A stretch of 40,451 nt of DNA from an uncultured Actinomycetes bacterium (GTDB taxonomy: Bacteria > Actinomycetota > Acidimicrobiia > Acidimicrobiales > RAAP-2). This document shows positions 24,709 through 34,100 of this stretch, one piece after another (the first letter of the stretch is position 1; every line of letters starts with the position of its first letter). The notes under the pieces were generated by a model. The model searched no databases. It saw only the letters and a program-made list of their open reading frames with translations, and had not been told where the DNA came from. The translations under genes were made by a program, and so were the position numbers. The DNA lies in NCBI GenBank assembly GCA_903874965.1, contig CAIQUD010000110.1:1-40451 (forward strand), written 5' to 3'.

Positions 24709-24714
24709 TTTCTA
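24709..24714 (-). promoter_or_regulatory. Candidate -10 element of a leaderless ctaE-qcrCAB promoter
   Basis: TAGAAA on the minus strand lies seven bases before the GTG start of ctaE. No ribosome binding site stands between them. A TTGGCC 19 bases further upstream could be a weak -35. The 87-base gap to the helicase gene end must hold the operon promoter unless transcription reads through. Confidence 0.3.
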
Positions 24715-24788
24715 GTTGATGGAACGTTGGTAGGGCCAACTCGAACTCACTCAGCATACCGTTTCGCAGGGAGGCCTCCGCAGATGCA

Positions 24789-27104
24789 TTACTGCTCAGG
24801 AGGCCATGCAGAAAAGTCGACAGGACCGGGCTCGGTCCCAACAAGGGTCAACCGTCGGGTCGGCCTCGTCATGGCGACATACAGCGTCCGAAGTCCTCGA
24901 GTTGTGGCTTCCTTGGACCCAGCCGCTGCTCCTCGACGAGCAACCAAAGCCGGCTCCACGACGACCACCGCGTCGAACTCAAGGCCATTGGAATCGTCGA
25001 CCGGCACAACGACAATCTGCGCAGAGAGTCCTCGGGATCCAGCCGCTCGTGGGTCGACCGCTGGAACGGATCGACGTGCAAAAGCGGCCAGCACCTCGTC
25101 GTAGAGCTCAGCGGGGGCGAGCACGGCAACGCGCCCTTCGCCAACGGCGTCGACATGCGCAATGGTCGCATCAACCGTTGCATCGAGGAGTTGCTCGCGT
25201 GGCACCACGCTCGCAATCGGTCGAATGCCAGCACGGCGAACAGGGGTTGGCGGCACGATGAATGGCGCACCAAGCGCCAGCACAGGACTCGCCATCTCAA
25301 TGACTTCTGCAGGCGTGCGATATGACACGGTGAGCTCGACCAACTTTGGTGACCGATCGGGCGTGAGGTGCCGTTCAATATCGGCCCAGCCACTTGGTGT
25401 CCACGGTGCGGTCGACTGCGCCACATCGCCAACGACGGTCATCGATCCCGTCATGCTGCGGCGAGCAAGCATCCGAAGCTGCATTGGCGAGAGATCTTGC
25501 ACTTCATCGACGACCAGGTGGCCGAAGGCGCGGATCTCGTCTTCGGGAACTTCGTGGAACTCAACGACGGTTCGTCCATCGAGACCTTCAGGCCAACTCA
25601 TCCCATCGCGATCTTTCTGCACATCGACTCGTCGTTTTGCTCCTTCGTGACGCGGTCCGAGCAACGCGTGGGCCTCATCAATCAGTGCGACATCACCTGA
25701 GGTCCACGCAACGGCATCGAGTGACGTTGATCTCGGACGATGGAGCAACAGCAGTTCTTCATCGCTCAAGAGTCCTTTGCCGACGGCCTTCAAGATCGGG
25801 AGTGATCCAAGGAGGTCATGCACGAGCTCGTGTGGCGAAAGTCGCGACCACATTCGATCGAGAAGCTGAATGAACTCGGAAACTTGTCGGAGTTGTGTCC
25901 GAAGTTCCTTGAGGTCCAATTCGCCCTCTTCGTCTTCATCGAAGTCATCATCTCGATCACGGCGACGTTTGATGGCGGCAGCGAAGAGTCGAACAATTTC
26001 CGCTTCGACGAATCGACGACGGAGATTGTGGGAACCGGGTCTCCGGCGAGCTCGTTCAATGATGTGGACACTCTGCTGTGGAGTTAGTCGAAGCATCATG
26101 GAACCGAAGGGAACCTCGAACGCCTCTTTGAGTGTCCGTTGTCGGAGACGAATCATTCGAGCAATGACCTGCGCCATGACGGGTGAGCCTTTGACCAGTG
26201 CCACTGCACTCGCATCAACTGCTTGGACCTTCACGAGCTTCACCAGCCCGGAAACCGTCGAGAGCGTGACGCCGGTCTCACCGAGTGATGGGAGGACTTG
26301 CTCGATGTACCGCAAGAAGAGCGGGTTCGGTCCAACAACGAGAACGCCTTGAGACTCCAAGGGGAAGCGGTGGGTATAAAGCAAATACGCCGCTCGGTGC
26401 AGCGCCACCGCGGTCTTTCCGGTTCCCGGGCCACCTTGGACCATGAGTGGACCCGGGAGCGGTGCTCGAATGATCTCGTCCTGTTCGGCCTGAATCGTGG
26501 CGACAATGTCGCCCATCTGACCTGACCGAGCTCGGCCAAGTGCAGCGAAGAGTGCCCCTGGACCACCAATCGGCGCATCGCTCTTGACCATGCCGTCGGG
26601 TTCAACTTGGCCGCTCGACGCTTCGTCGAGACCTTGGAAGGTTCCGTTCTCATCAGTGAAGTACTCGTCTTCAACGCCAAGCACTTGACGCTGCTTCACG
26701 TTCAAATGACGGCGTCTCGTGAGCCCAAGGGGGTCGCGTCCAGTCGCTCGATAGAAGGGTTCCGCGATCGGTGCCCTCCAGTCAACAACGAGGGGCTCTC
26801 GCTCAGGCCCTGAGATGGCGAGGCGTCCAATGTGGAAACTGTCGGGCTCGCCCGTCACTGGATCACGAGCGACATCAATCCGACCAAAACACAGCGCCTG
26901 CTCGCCAATGTCTAACTGCGCGAGTCGAGCGAGGGCATTGCGCACGACAATGTCGCGTTCTGTTCTGCTCTGGAAGGTTCCGCCTCGTCCGAGATCAAGA
27001 ACCGAGTCGCGAAGCGCTTCGGCTTCCTGGCGCATGGCGTCGAGACTCGCATGCGCGAGGTCGAGGAACTCCTGTTCCTGCTCAAGATCATGTCGGTTGG
27101 TCAT
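24789..27104 (-). CDS. helD: HelD-like RNA polymerase-associated superfamily 1 helicase
   Basis: A 771-residue UvrD/Rep-like ATPase of the HelD group. An N-terminal coiled region (EQEQEFLDLAHASLDAMRQE) and PLVVDWRAPIAEPFYRA are characteristic of HelD. Walker A is QGGPGTGKTAVAL (Lys230), motif II is VVDEVQDLSPMQ, and late motifs include NGLEFDAVVVVEP and YVAMTRPTRRL. HelD proteins bind RNA polymerase and release it from stalled or nucleic-acid-bound states. The actinobacterial relative HelR also gives rifamycin tolerance by displacing the drug. The ATG at 27104 has an AGGAG in front, so I preferred it to longer extensions. It is divergent from hemE. Confidence 0.9.
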   Translation of the reverse strand: MTNRHDLEQEQEFLDLAHASLDAMRQEAEALRDSVLDLGRGGTFQSRTERDIVVRNALARLAQLDIGEQALCFGRIDVARDPVTGEPDSFHIGRLAISGPEREPLVVDWRAPIAEPFYRATGRDPLGLTRRRHLNVKQRQVLGVEDEYFTDENGTFQGLDEASSGQVEPDGMVKSDAPIGGPGALFAALGRARSGQMGDIVATIQAEQDEIIRAPLPGPLMVQGGPGTGKTAVALHRAAYLLYTHRFPLESQGVLVVGPNPLFLRYIEQVLPSLGETGVTLSTVSGLVKLVKVQAVDASAVALVKGSPVMAQVIARMIRLRQRTLKEAFEVPFGSMMLRLTPQQSVHIIERARRRPGSHNLRRRFVEAEIVRLFAAAIKRRRDRDDDFDEDEEGELDLKELRTQLRQVSEFIQLLDRMWSRLSPHELVHDLLGSLPILKAVGKGLLSDEELLLLHRPRSTSLDAVAWTSGDVALIDEAHALLGPRHEGAKRRVDVQKDRDGMSWPEGLDGRTVVEFHEVPEDEIRAFGHLVVDEVQDLSPMQLRMLARRSMTGSMTVVGDVAQSTAPWTPSGWADIERHLTPDRSPKLVELTVSYRTPAEVIEMASPVLALGAPFIVPPTPVRRAGIRPIASVVPREQLLDATVDATIAHVDAVGEGRVAVLAPAELYDEVLAAFARRSVPAVDPRAAGSRGLSAQIVVVPVDDSNGLEFDAVVVVEPALVARRGAAAGSKEATTRGLRTLYVAMTRPTRRLTLVGTEPGPVDFSAWPPEQ

Positions 27105-27204
27105 TTGGCTCCTGGGAACCTCGCAGATAAGGCCACCCAGTCTAGGCCCCACGAATAGACCCCCGAACCTCGACACACGTGGACTACCACTCGATGCCAC
27201 GGCC

Positions 27205-27210
27205 TACCAT
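27205..27210 (+). promoter_or_regulatory. Candidate -10 element of the hemE promoter
   Basis: TACCAT lies eight bases before the hemE ATG. A weak GGACTA (27181-27186) is 18 bases upstream as a possible -35. The transcript would be leaderless or carry only two or three leader bases. GGGGA right after the hexamer is a competing, badly spaced ribosome site. Confidence 0.35.
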
Positions 27211-27218
27211 GGGGAATC

Positions 27219-28268
27219 ATGACCAATCCTGCCGACTCTCCCTATGTGAGGGCCTGCCGCCGACTCCCTGTGCCACACACGCCCGTGTGGTTCATGCGCC
27301 AAGCAGGCCGCTCGCTTCCTGAATACCGAGCACTTCGAGGAAGCGGCTCGATCCTTGACGCGATCGCCAATCCCGCGATTGCGGCCGAGGTCACCATGCA
27401 GCCCGTCCGCCGATATGGCGTGGACGCAGCCATCTTGTTCAGTGACATTGTCGTACCCGTCCATGCCATTGGTTTTGGCATCGACGTCGTTCCTGGTCGC
27501 GGACCAGTTGCCGCAGAGCCCTTCCGTGATGCGTCAGACCTGAAGCGCCTCCGTGAGCTCCAACCAGAGACGGATCTCCCCTATGTCTTAGAAACGGTCG
27601 ACCGCGTCGTTGCCGAACTTGGCGACACGCCGCTCATTGGCTTCGCTGGCGCCCCATTCACCGTGGCGAGTTACCTCATTGAAGGCGGACCCTCACGTGA
27701 GTTCACCAAGGTCAAAGCACTCATGCATTCAGAGCCAGATCTCTGGGTGGCCCTCATGGAGCGCTTGACCGCTGGATCAATCGCCTTTCTTCGAGCCCAG
27801 GTTGAGCACGGTGCCTCTGCATTGCAACTCTTTGACTCGTGGGCTGGATACTTGAGCCCGTCCGAATATGAATGCTTCGCCCTCCCGGCAACCATTCGCA
27901 TCATGGCTGAAACTGCCGACCTTGGCGTGCCGAGAACACTCTTCGGTGTTGGAACGGGAGAACTGCTCGGCTTGATGGCGCAGTCAGGCGCCGATGTTGT
28001 TGGCGCCGACTGGAGGGTTCCCATTGCAGAGGCCCGCCGTCGAATTGGTCCGAACTTGGCTGTCCAAGGCAATCTCGATCCGGCGCTGACGTTTGCTTCA
28101 CGCGACGTCCTTCTTGACGCAACGAGACGGGTGCTCGACTCTGCAGGCACCGAGCCTGGCCATATCTTCAACCTGGGCCACGGCGTCTTGCCGACAACCG
28201 ACCCGGAGGCACTGCAACTTGTCGTCGATCTCGTCCATGCAGAAGGAAAAGCGGGTGTTGCGAAGTGA
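27219..28268 (+). CDS. hemE: Uroporphyrinogen decarboxylase
   Basis: A 349-residue enzyme that removes four acetate carboxyls from uroporphyrinogen III to give coproporphyrinogen III. The N-terminal signature WFMRQAGRSLPEYR, FSDIVVPVHAIGF, GFAGAPFTVASYLIEGG and FNLGHGVLPTTDPE are all standard for HemE. It starts the operon hemE-hemH-hemG, with a GTGA overlap into hemH, and is transcribed away from helD. The operon supplies heme precursors needed for the cytochromes encoded just upstream. Confidence 0.98.
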   Translation: MTNPADSPYVRACRRLPVPHTPVWFMRQAGRSLPEYRALRGSGSILDAIANPAIAAEVTMQPVRRYGVDAAILFSDIVVPVHAIGFGIDVVPGRGPVAAEPFRDASDLKRLRELQPETDLPYVLETVDRVVAELGDTPLIGFAGAPFTVASYLIEGGPSREFTKVKALMHSEPDLWVALMERLTAGSIAFLRAQVEHGASALQLFDSWAGYLSPSEYECFALPATIRIMAETADLGVPRTLFGVGTGELLGLMAQSGADVVGADWRVPIAEARRRIGPNLAVQGNLDPALTFASRDVLLDATRRVLDSAGTEPGHIFNLGHGVLPTTDPEALQLVVDLVHAEGKAGVAK

Positions 28269-29185
28269 CCAAGCCAATTGGTGTCCTTGTCATGGCGTAC
28301 GGCACTCCAGGAGCACCGGAGGAAATCGAGCCGTATTACACCCGCATTCGCCACGGGCATCCGCCAACACCGGAACTGCTCGACGACCTCATCAGGCGAT
28401 ACGACGCAATCGGGGGAATCTCCCCGTTGGCAAAGCTGACTCGCGATCAGGTTGAGGGCATCGAAGCCGCCCTCGAGGTTGTGGCTCCCGGTGGGTATCT
28501 CGTTCGCTTCGGAGCGAAGTACACCGAACCTTCTATTGAGGCTGCTGCCGAAGAACTCGCAGCGTCCTGCGATCTCGTCATTGGCTTGGTGCTGACACCA
28601 CATCAGGCGAGCCTTGGCAGCATGCAGTATCACGAGCGCGCAGCACTTTCCTTTGCCGAAACGAGCGTTTCCTACGTCGCCATTCCCTCGTGGTACGACC
28701 TGCCGGCTTTTGCCAGCCTGCAGGGAGAACGCCTCAACGCGGCGCTTGCGAAGCTCACGCCGCAACAACGTGAGAACGCCCACGTGTTGTTCACTGCCCA
28801 CTCACTTCCAGAGAAGATTCTCGAAACTGGCGATCCCTACCCTGATCAGGTGGGCCATTCCGGAGAGCTCATTGCAGCGGCTGCAGGAGTTCGCACTTGG
28901 AGTGTTGCCTGGCAGAGCGCGGGCCGAACGAGAGATCCGTGGATCGGACCGTCCATTCTCGATGAACTCCCCCGCCTTCAGGCCGAGGGAGCGTCTGCCG
29001 TCATTGCATGCCCCGTTGGCTTCGTTTCTGATCACTTGGAAGTCCTCTTCGACCTTGATGTCGAAGCAATGAAGGTTGCGAATGATCTCAAGTTGGCCTT
29101 CGGTCGAACGGAATCACTCAATGCCGACCCTGCCTTCATTGCGGTGCTCGTGAGCGCCATTGAGCGGGCGCAGGGTGGCCACTGA
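28265..29185 (+). CDS. hemH: Ferrochelatase (coproporphyrin III ferrochelatase type)
   Basis: A 306-residue chelatase inserting Fe2+ into a porphyrin. The N-terminus VLVMAYGTPGAPEEIEPYY is typical. The metal-site His179 is in FTAHSLPEK and Glu259 in SDHLEVLFDLD. In Actinobacteria this enzyme normally acts on coproporphyrin III (CpfC) in the coproporphyrin-dependent pathway, which would be completed by ChdC, not present in this window. The GTG start overlaps the hemE stop, and the end runs into the start region of hemG. Confidence 0.96.
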   Translation: MTKPIGVLVMAYGTPGAPEEIEPYYTRIRHGHPPTPELLDDLIRRYDAIGGISPLAKLTRDQVEGIEAALEVVAPGGYLVRFGAKYTEPSIEAAAEELAASCDLVIGLVLTPHQASLGSMQYHERAALSFAETSVSYVAIPSWYDLPAFASLQGERLNAALAKLTPQQRENAHVLFTAHSLPEKILETGDPYPDQVGHSGELIAAAAGVRTWSVAWQSAGRTRDPWIGPSILDELPRLQAEGASAVIACPVGFVSDHLEVLFDLDVEAMKVANDLKLAFGRTESLNADPAFIAVLVSAIERAQGGH

Positions 29186-30620
29186 GGTGTCACGACCTCG
29201 AGTCCTCGTCCTCGGTGGAGGAATTTCAGGACTCACTGCCGTCTGGGCACTCACTGGTGGCGAAACACCCGACGACACTCTCGAGGTGTGCCTGATCGAG
29301 GCAGCGCCGACCTTTGGCGGCAAGATTGCGGCAACGGTCATTGACGGTCGAAGCGTCGACCTCGGACCCGACGGATTCCTTGCCCGCAGGCCCGAGGCAG
29401 TTGCACTTGCGAAGCATCTCGGCCTCACTGAGCAGCTCCGTGTACCCGGCACCAGCGGGGCAGGAATCTTCGCTCGAGGCAAGATCCGTCAGATGCCAGC
29501 CAAACTCAACCTCGGCATCCCGACGGAGTGGCGAGCGCTGGCCAAATCAAGAGTGCTTGGGCCATGGGCACTTCTTCGGGCAGGGATCGACATCGTCGCC
29601 CCACGCCATGACCTCCGAGGAAAGCTCGGTGATCGTGCGATTGGCCCACTCATCGAGCGAAAACTGGGCCGTCGGGTCGTTGAGACCTTGGTTGACCCAA
29701 TGATTGGTGGCATCCATGCCGGACGAGTCGCCGACATGTCGGCTGCAGCCACCTTCCCCCCACTCCTGACCGCTGCGGGAACCTCCGGTTCACTCATGCA
29801 CGCACTGAGAACCTCCGTGCCACCAAGCCCAGCAGACGGCGAGCCAGTTGCTCCGGTGTTCAACTCACTCGAAGGTTCGGTCACAAGTCTCATTGATCGC
29901 CTCGTTGCGGTCGGTCAAGAACGAGGTGCCGAACTCCTCACGTCAACTGAAGCCCTGCACCTTCGCCATGACGACGCAGGCTGGGAAATCACCACCTCAG
30001 AAGGCATCCTTCGAGCTGACGGCATTGTGCTCGCTGTTCCAACGGGGCCCGCAGCCGAACTCGTGCGATCGCTCGATGAGGAGATGGCTGATCTTCTTGC
30101 AACCATTGACTACGCCTCGGTTGGTCTCGTGACCTTTGTCCTTGATGAAGGAGTCCTGCCTGAAGGTCTGTTTGGCACCGGGATGCTCGTTCCGTCGATT
30201 GCTCGTCGATCCGATGGAAGTGCGTTTCTCACAACAGCCGTGACCTACCTCACCACCAAGTGGCCACATCTTCAACGAGACGGCAGCGTGTTGGTTCGGG
30301 TTTCCACCGGACGAATTGATGACGTTCGCTTCAGTGACCTCGATGATGAAGCGCTCATCGCTCAGTTGACTGGCGAGCTCGAAGAACTATTCGGTGTTGC
30401 CATTCATCCAAGAGCAACCACCGTTGTTCGCTGGATGGATGGACTTCCGCAATATCGGGTCAATCATCAACTACGCGTGGCAGGCATTGAGAGTGCAGCC
30501 GATCGCTTGCCAAACCTCGTCGTTGCCGGTGCCGCCTATCACGGAGTCGGCATTCCGGCCTGCATTGGTGCGGCTGCTTCTGCTGCTGACCTGCTGCGGT
30601 CCAAACTGCTTGGCGACTGA
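29175..30620 (+). CDS. hemG: Protoporphyrinogen/coproporphyrinogen oxidase (HemG/HemY-type, CgoX)
   Basis: An FAD-dependent oxidase of about 481 residues. The N-terminal dinucleotide-binding motif is VLVLGGGISGLTAVWAL. PDGFLARRPEAVALAKHLGL and VVETLVDPMIGGIHAGR are family markers, and the C-terminal FAD contact is YHGVGIPACIGAAASAADLL. In Actinobacteria it oxidises coproporphyrinogen III to coproporphyrin III ahead of HemH. The start is uncertain: GTG at 29175 (11-base overlap with hemH), GTG at 29187, or TTG at 29160. It is the last gene of the hem operon and ends five bases before the convergent HAD gene. Confidence 0.94.
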   Translation: MATEVSRPRVLVLGGGISGLTAVWALTGGETPDDTLEVCLIEAAPTFGGKIAATVIDGRSVDLGPDGFLARRPEAVALAKHLGLTEQLRVPGTSGAGIFARGKIRQMPAKLNLGIPTEWRALAKSRVLGPWALLRAGIDIVAPRHDLRGKLGDRAIGPLIERKLGRRVVETLVDPMIGGIHAGRVADMSAAATFPPLLTAAGTSGSLMHALRTSVPPSPADGEPVAPVFNSLEGSVTSLIDRLVAVGQERGAELLTSTEALHLRHDDAGWEITTSEGILRADGIVLAVPTGPAAELVRSLDEEMADLLATIDYASVGLVTFVLDEGVLPEGLFGTGMLVPSIARRSDGSAFLTTAVTYLTTKWPHLQRDGSVLVRVSTGRIDDVRFSDLDDEALIAQLTGELEELFGVAIHPRATTVVRWMDGLPQYRVNHQLRVAGIESAADRLPNLVVAGAAYHGVGIPACIGAAASAADLLRSKLLGD

Positions 30621-30625
30621 GCGCC

Positions 30626-31123
30626 CTACTCGTAGTAGCCGGAGTGAATGTAGAGACAGGGAATCCCCTCATGCATGTACATCGCATGGTTCTCGGGATC
30701 GTCATCGAGCGCGAGTCGCAGATCAAAGCCGTAACGACGGAGATCTTCAACCACGTCACACTTGAAGATGGACACCTGGGAGTAGTCGCCCCAGTCGCGC
30801 ATCACGAGAACATCCCACCGAAGTTCATACCGGTGGAGCCAAGCCAAGGTCTGCGGAGCCACCCGCGACGGCCGTCCCGTCAGCAAGATGATCTGCAGGT
30901 TGGGATCAAGCAGATCGAGCAGCCGTGCTTGTTCGGCAATGACCGGGTCATCGCCACAGGCTTCAAAGAAGGCATTCCAGTCGCGTCGACCGGATTCGAT
31001 GTAGTGCTGGCGTCCAGCGGCATCAGAAAGCACGCCGTCAATATCGAAAATGACGGCGGCCGAAGGTGGAACCAGACCTTGCCGCCAATGCCAAAGTCCT
31101 GTTCGTTCACCGCCCCATGCCAC
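30626..31123 (-). CDS. HAD-like hydrolase/phosphatase domain protein
   Basis: A 165-residue small HAD-superfamily protein. Motif I is FDIDGVLSD (nucleophile and acid/base Asp residues near 26 and 28), motif II is ILLTGRPS, and motif IV is LALDDDPEN. The cap is minimal. It resembles the polynucleotide-kinase 3'-phosphatase-like subgroup, which acts on nucleotides or RNA ends, but the substrate cannot be assigned. The only possible start in frame is the GTG at 31123 or something downstream; it has no ribosome binding site and a TAGAGT hexamer six bases in front. It is convergent with hemG and divergent from the MprF-like fusion. Confidence 0.85.
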   Translation of the reverse strand: MAWGGERTGLWHWRQGLVPPSAAVIFDIDGVLSDAAGRQHYIESGRRDWNAFFEACGDDPVIAEQARLLDLLDPNLQIILLTGRPSRVAPQTLAWLHRYELRWDVLVMRDWGDYSQVSIFKCDVVEDLRRYGFDLRLALDDDPENHAMYMHEGIPCLYIHSGYYE

Positions 31124-31129
31124 TTGACC

Positions 31130-31135
31130 ACTCTA
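31130..31135 (-). promoter_or_regulatory. Candidate -10 element of a leaderless HAD-gene promoter
   Basis: TAGAGT on the minus strand lies exactly six bases before the GTG start at 31123. There is no ribosome binding site and no clear -35. Confidence 0.3.
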
Positions 31136-31178
31136 GTGACGCCCTTCTCCATGGAAAGAACCTCCTCTCCTGTCTGAA

Positions 31179-34100
31179 GTGGGAACATGGGAAGGCGTGC
31201 AACGAACCTCATCTCCCGTAACTGAGCTGGCAGTCCTCGAGGTCCCGGTCGACCTCGGACAGCGGGTCATGGTTGTTGCCGACATTCACCTCGACATGAC
31301 CGGGGACCGCGCCAACATCGCGTCCTGTAATGAACTGGTGACTCGCCTTGATGACTGGCGCGGACCGGGTCTCGTGATCGTTGCGGGGAACCTTTTCGCC
31401 CAATCCCCAGAGGACCCGCAGGCGCTCGTCGCGACACACACTGGCGCGTTCGACGCTTTGCAACGCTTCACGGGTGCGCCCGACCGCCGCTGCATCGTGC
31501 TCCCCGGTTGGAGAGATGCCGAGGTGCTCCTCAATGACACGGTCCGCTCCGCACTCGAGGCTTCTGGGGTTGAACTCGCCAGTTCGGTCGACCTCTCTTG
31601 CCGCACTACGACCGGCATTGAGCGCGTGCGGGTGGCTGCCGGTTCTCCACTGCATGCTGTCACGCTCGATGCCATCACGACCGATGCGCTGCCAAGCTTG
31701 GAGGACGTGCGGCGCCTGGAAGACCCAGAGCGCCTCGAGTCATTCGTCACCTCTCGGGTCCTCTACCGCCGTCTCGGGAGGTGGCTCTGGTTTCCTCCGA
31801 CGCTCGCAGCACTGCTCATTGCACTGATCTCCTTCACCCCGATCTTCCAATCCATTGACCGGATTGTGCTTCGAAGCAATGGTGTTGATCATGTGATCTC
31901 TCGTGTCCGCGATGTGCCGTGGACAACAAGGCTCGCCTTCTTGATTGCGGTCATCGTCGTGACAGAAATCGTCGTTGGTCTGACGGCAAGAGGTATTGCG
32001 CTCCGTCTCACCAAACGAGAGCTCCATGCCCTTGATCGAACCGAGGCAAGCACGGCGCTCACCGTTGCTGGAGAACCGCCGCTCGATCTCGCCCGCCGCC
32101 TGATCAATGAGGGCTACCGGGGCCTCATCCTCGGCGGCAACCTCGCTCCACAACTTCGGCATCGAGATGACGCGTTCTATGCCGTCGTTGGTGGTCTCAC
32201 CGAAGTCGTCCAATCTCGACCAACTCGGGCGGGACTTCCCTCGGTCTATACCAATGTCCGCCAGGTCTCGTGGGTGGAACTCGAGACGGGATGGGGACTC
32301 ACGGTTCGCCTCGTTGCTGGTTGGACGGATCTTCCAGGAGCGACCACTTTGGAGCGCCTGGCGGTTCGTCGCCCAATTGTGAAGGGGTACAAAGCAACGG
32401 CCGAGATCCTGCCGAGGATCATTGCTTCGTGGCCCAATGGAGGGACCTGGCCGCAGGCGACTGACCCCGCAGCACGCCGTCGCCGAACTCGCAGAGTGCG
32501 CCGAATCGTGGCGGCAGCGGTCTTCATCACGGGTCTCTTGGACTTGCTCGTGGCGGTGTCTCCCCCGCTCCGCGGTCGCCTGCAGACCATCAATCAGTTC
32601 CTGCCACTTGGCGTTGCCCAAGCCGCCGGCGCACTCGTTGCCTTGACCGGCATTGTGCTCATGATGCTCGCTCGTGGAGTACTTCGAGGGCAGTGGCGAC
32701 CGTGGCTCCTTGCGAGCCTCCTTCTTGCCGCCTCCACCATCCTTCACGTCGTCCATGCCGTCAGCTTCGGTGCAGTGGTGCTTTCGGCCGGCGTCCTGCT
32801 CCTCTCGCTCACGGAGTGGCGCAACTTCCGAGGCGAGACCGACCGGATTTCATCTCGTTCGGCCTTCGGTGTCCTGCTCTTCGGTGGTGTCGCGAGCCTC
32901 ATCATTGCCTTCCTCGTAGCCGAACTCACCAATGTTCATGGGTCACTCCCACCGCCTGGGACCGTCCTCCTCGGTCTCCTCGAGCGATTTGCTGGCATCA
33001 CGAACATTGCGCTTCCCGACCGGGTGAACGACTGGGTGACACCGGTGCTCACCGTGATTGGTGTCGTGATCGCGCTCGCTGCGCTGTATCTCATCACTCG
33101 GCCTGTTGTTGACCGAAGGAGAGCGGGCGACAACACACCAACTCGCCTTGCTGAAATGGAGAAGGCCCGGGACATCGTTGCCCGCCATGGCCGAGGGACG
33201 CTCGATTACTTTGCGCTGCGAGACGACAAGCAGTTCTTCTTCAGTCAAGACTCCCTCGTCGCCTATGCCGTCTTTGGAGGCATCTGCATTGCTTCGCCCG
33301 ACCCCATTGGCCCGCCGGCAGAACGCCAACGGGTGATTGAGGACTTCTGGGCATTCGCCGATTCAAAGGGCTGGGGATTCGGTGTTGTTGGGGCGGCTGA
33401 AGAGTGGTTGCCGATCTACATTGCCGCTGGTATGCGGTCGGTCTACATCGGCGATGAAGCCGTGGTGGACCTCCAGCACTTCAGCCTTGCTGGCAACAAG
33501 ATGAAGGGACTCCGTCAAGCTGCGTCACGAGTTGAACGCCAGGGCTACACCGTTGAGTTCCTCGACCCGGCGCTTGCGACGTCTGCACAAATTGCGGAAC
33601 TCTCGCCGCTCTTGACCGCAAGCCGCCGAGGCGACGAAGAGAAGGGCTTCTCCATGATGCTCGGCCGAATGTTTATGAACGAAGACCGGGGGCTCTTGCT
33701 CACCATTGTCCGAGGCCCTGCAGGCGCACCGGCTGCCATGTGCCAATTCGTTCCTTCGGCGGCGATTTCCGGGTACTCCCTCGATCTCATGCGTCGAGAT
33801 TCCGGGGAACATCCCAATGGCTTGCTCGACTTCGCCCTCTGCCAAACCATTGCCCACCTTCGAGACCAAGGCGGCAAGGGACTGTCGCTCAACTTCGCCG
33901 TGCTTCGTTCCGCACTCGCTGCCGACGGAGAGATCACCCTCACCCAGCGAATTGAGCGTTGGTTCCTGCTGGAACTCTCGGGTTACCTGCAAATTGAGTC
34001 GCTCTGGAAGTTCAACTCCAAGTATGAGCCAACCTGGCAGCCTCGCTACATCGTCTACGACTCACCCGAGCAATTCCTCCCAAGCGTGATCTCGTTCCTC

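Noticed and set aside
24700-24711. Mini reading frame ATG-ACA-CCG-TGA overlapping the ctaE GTG start (minus strand), a possible leader peptide
   Set aside because: Three codons with no ribosome site. The nearby -10-like hexamer would put the transcript start after its ATG.
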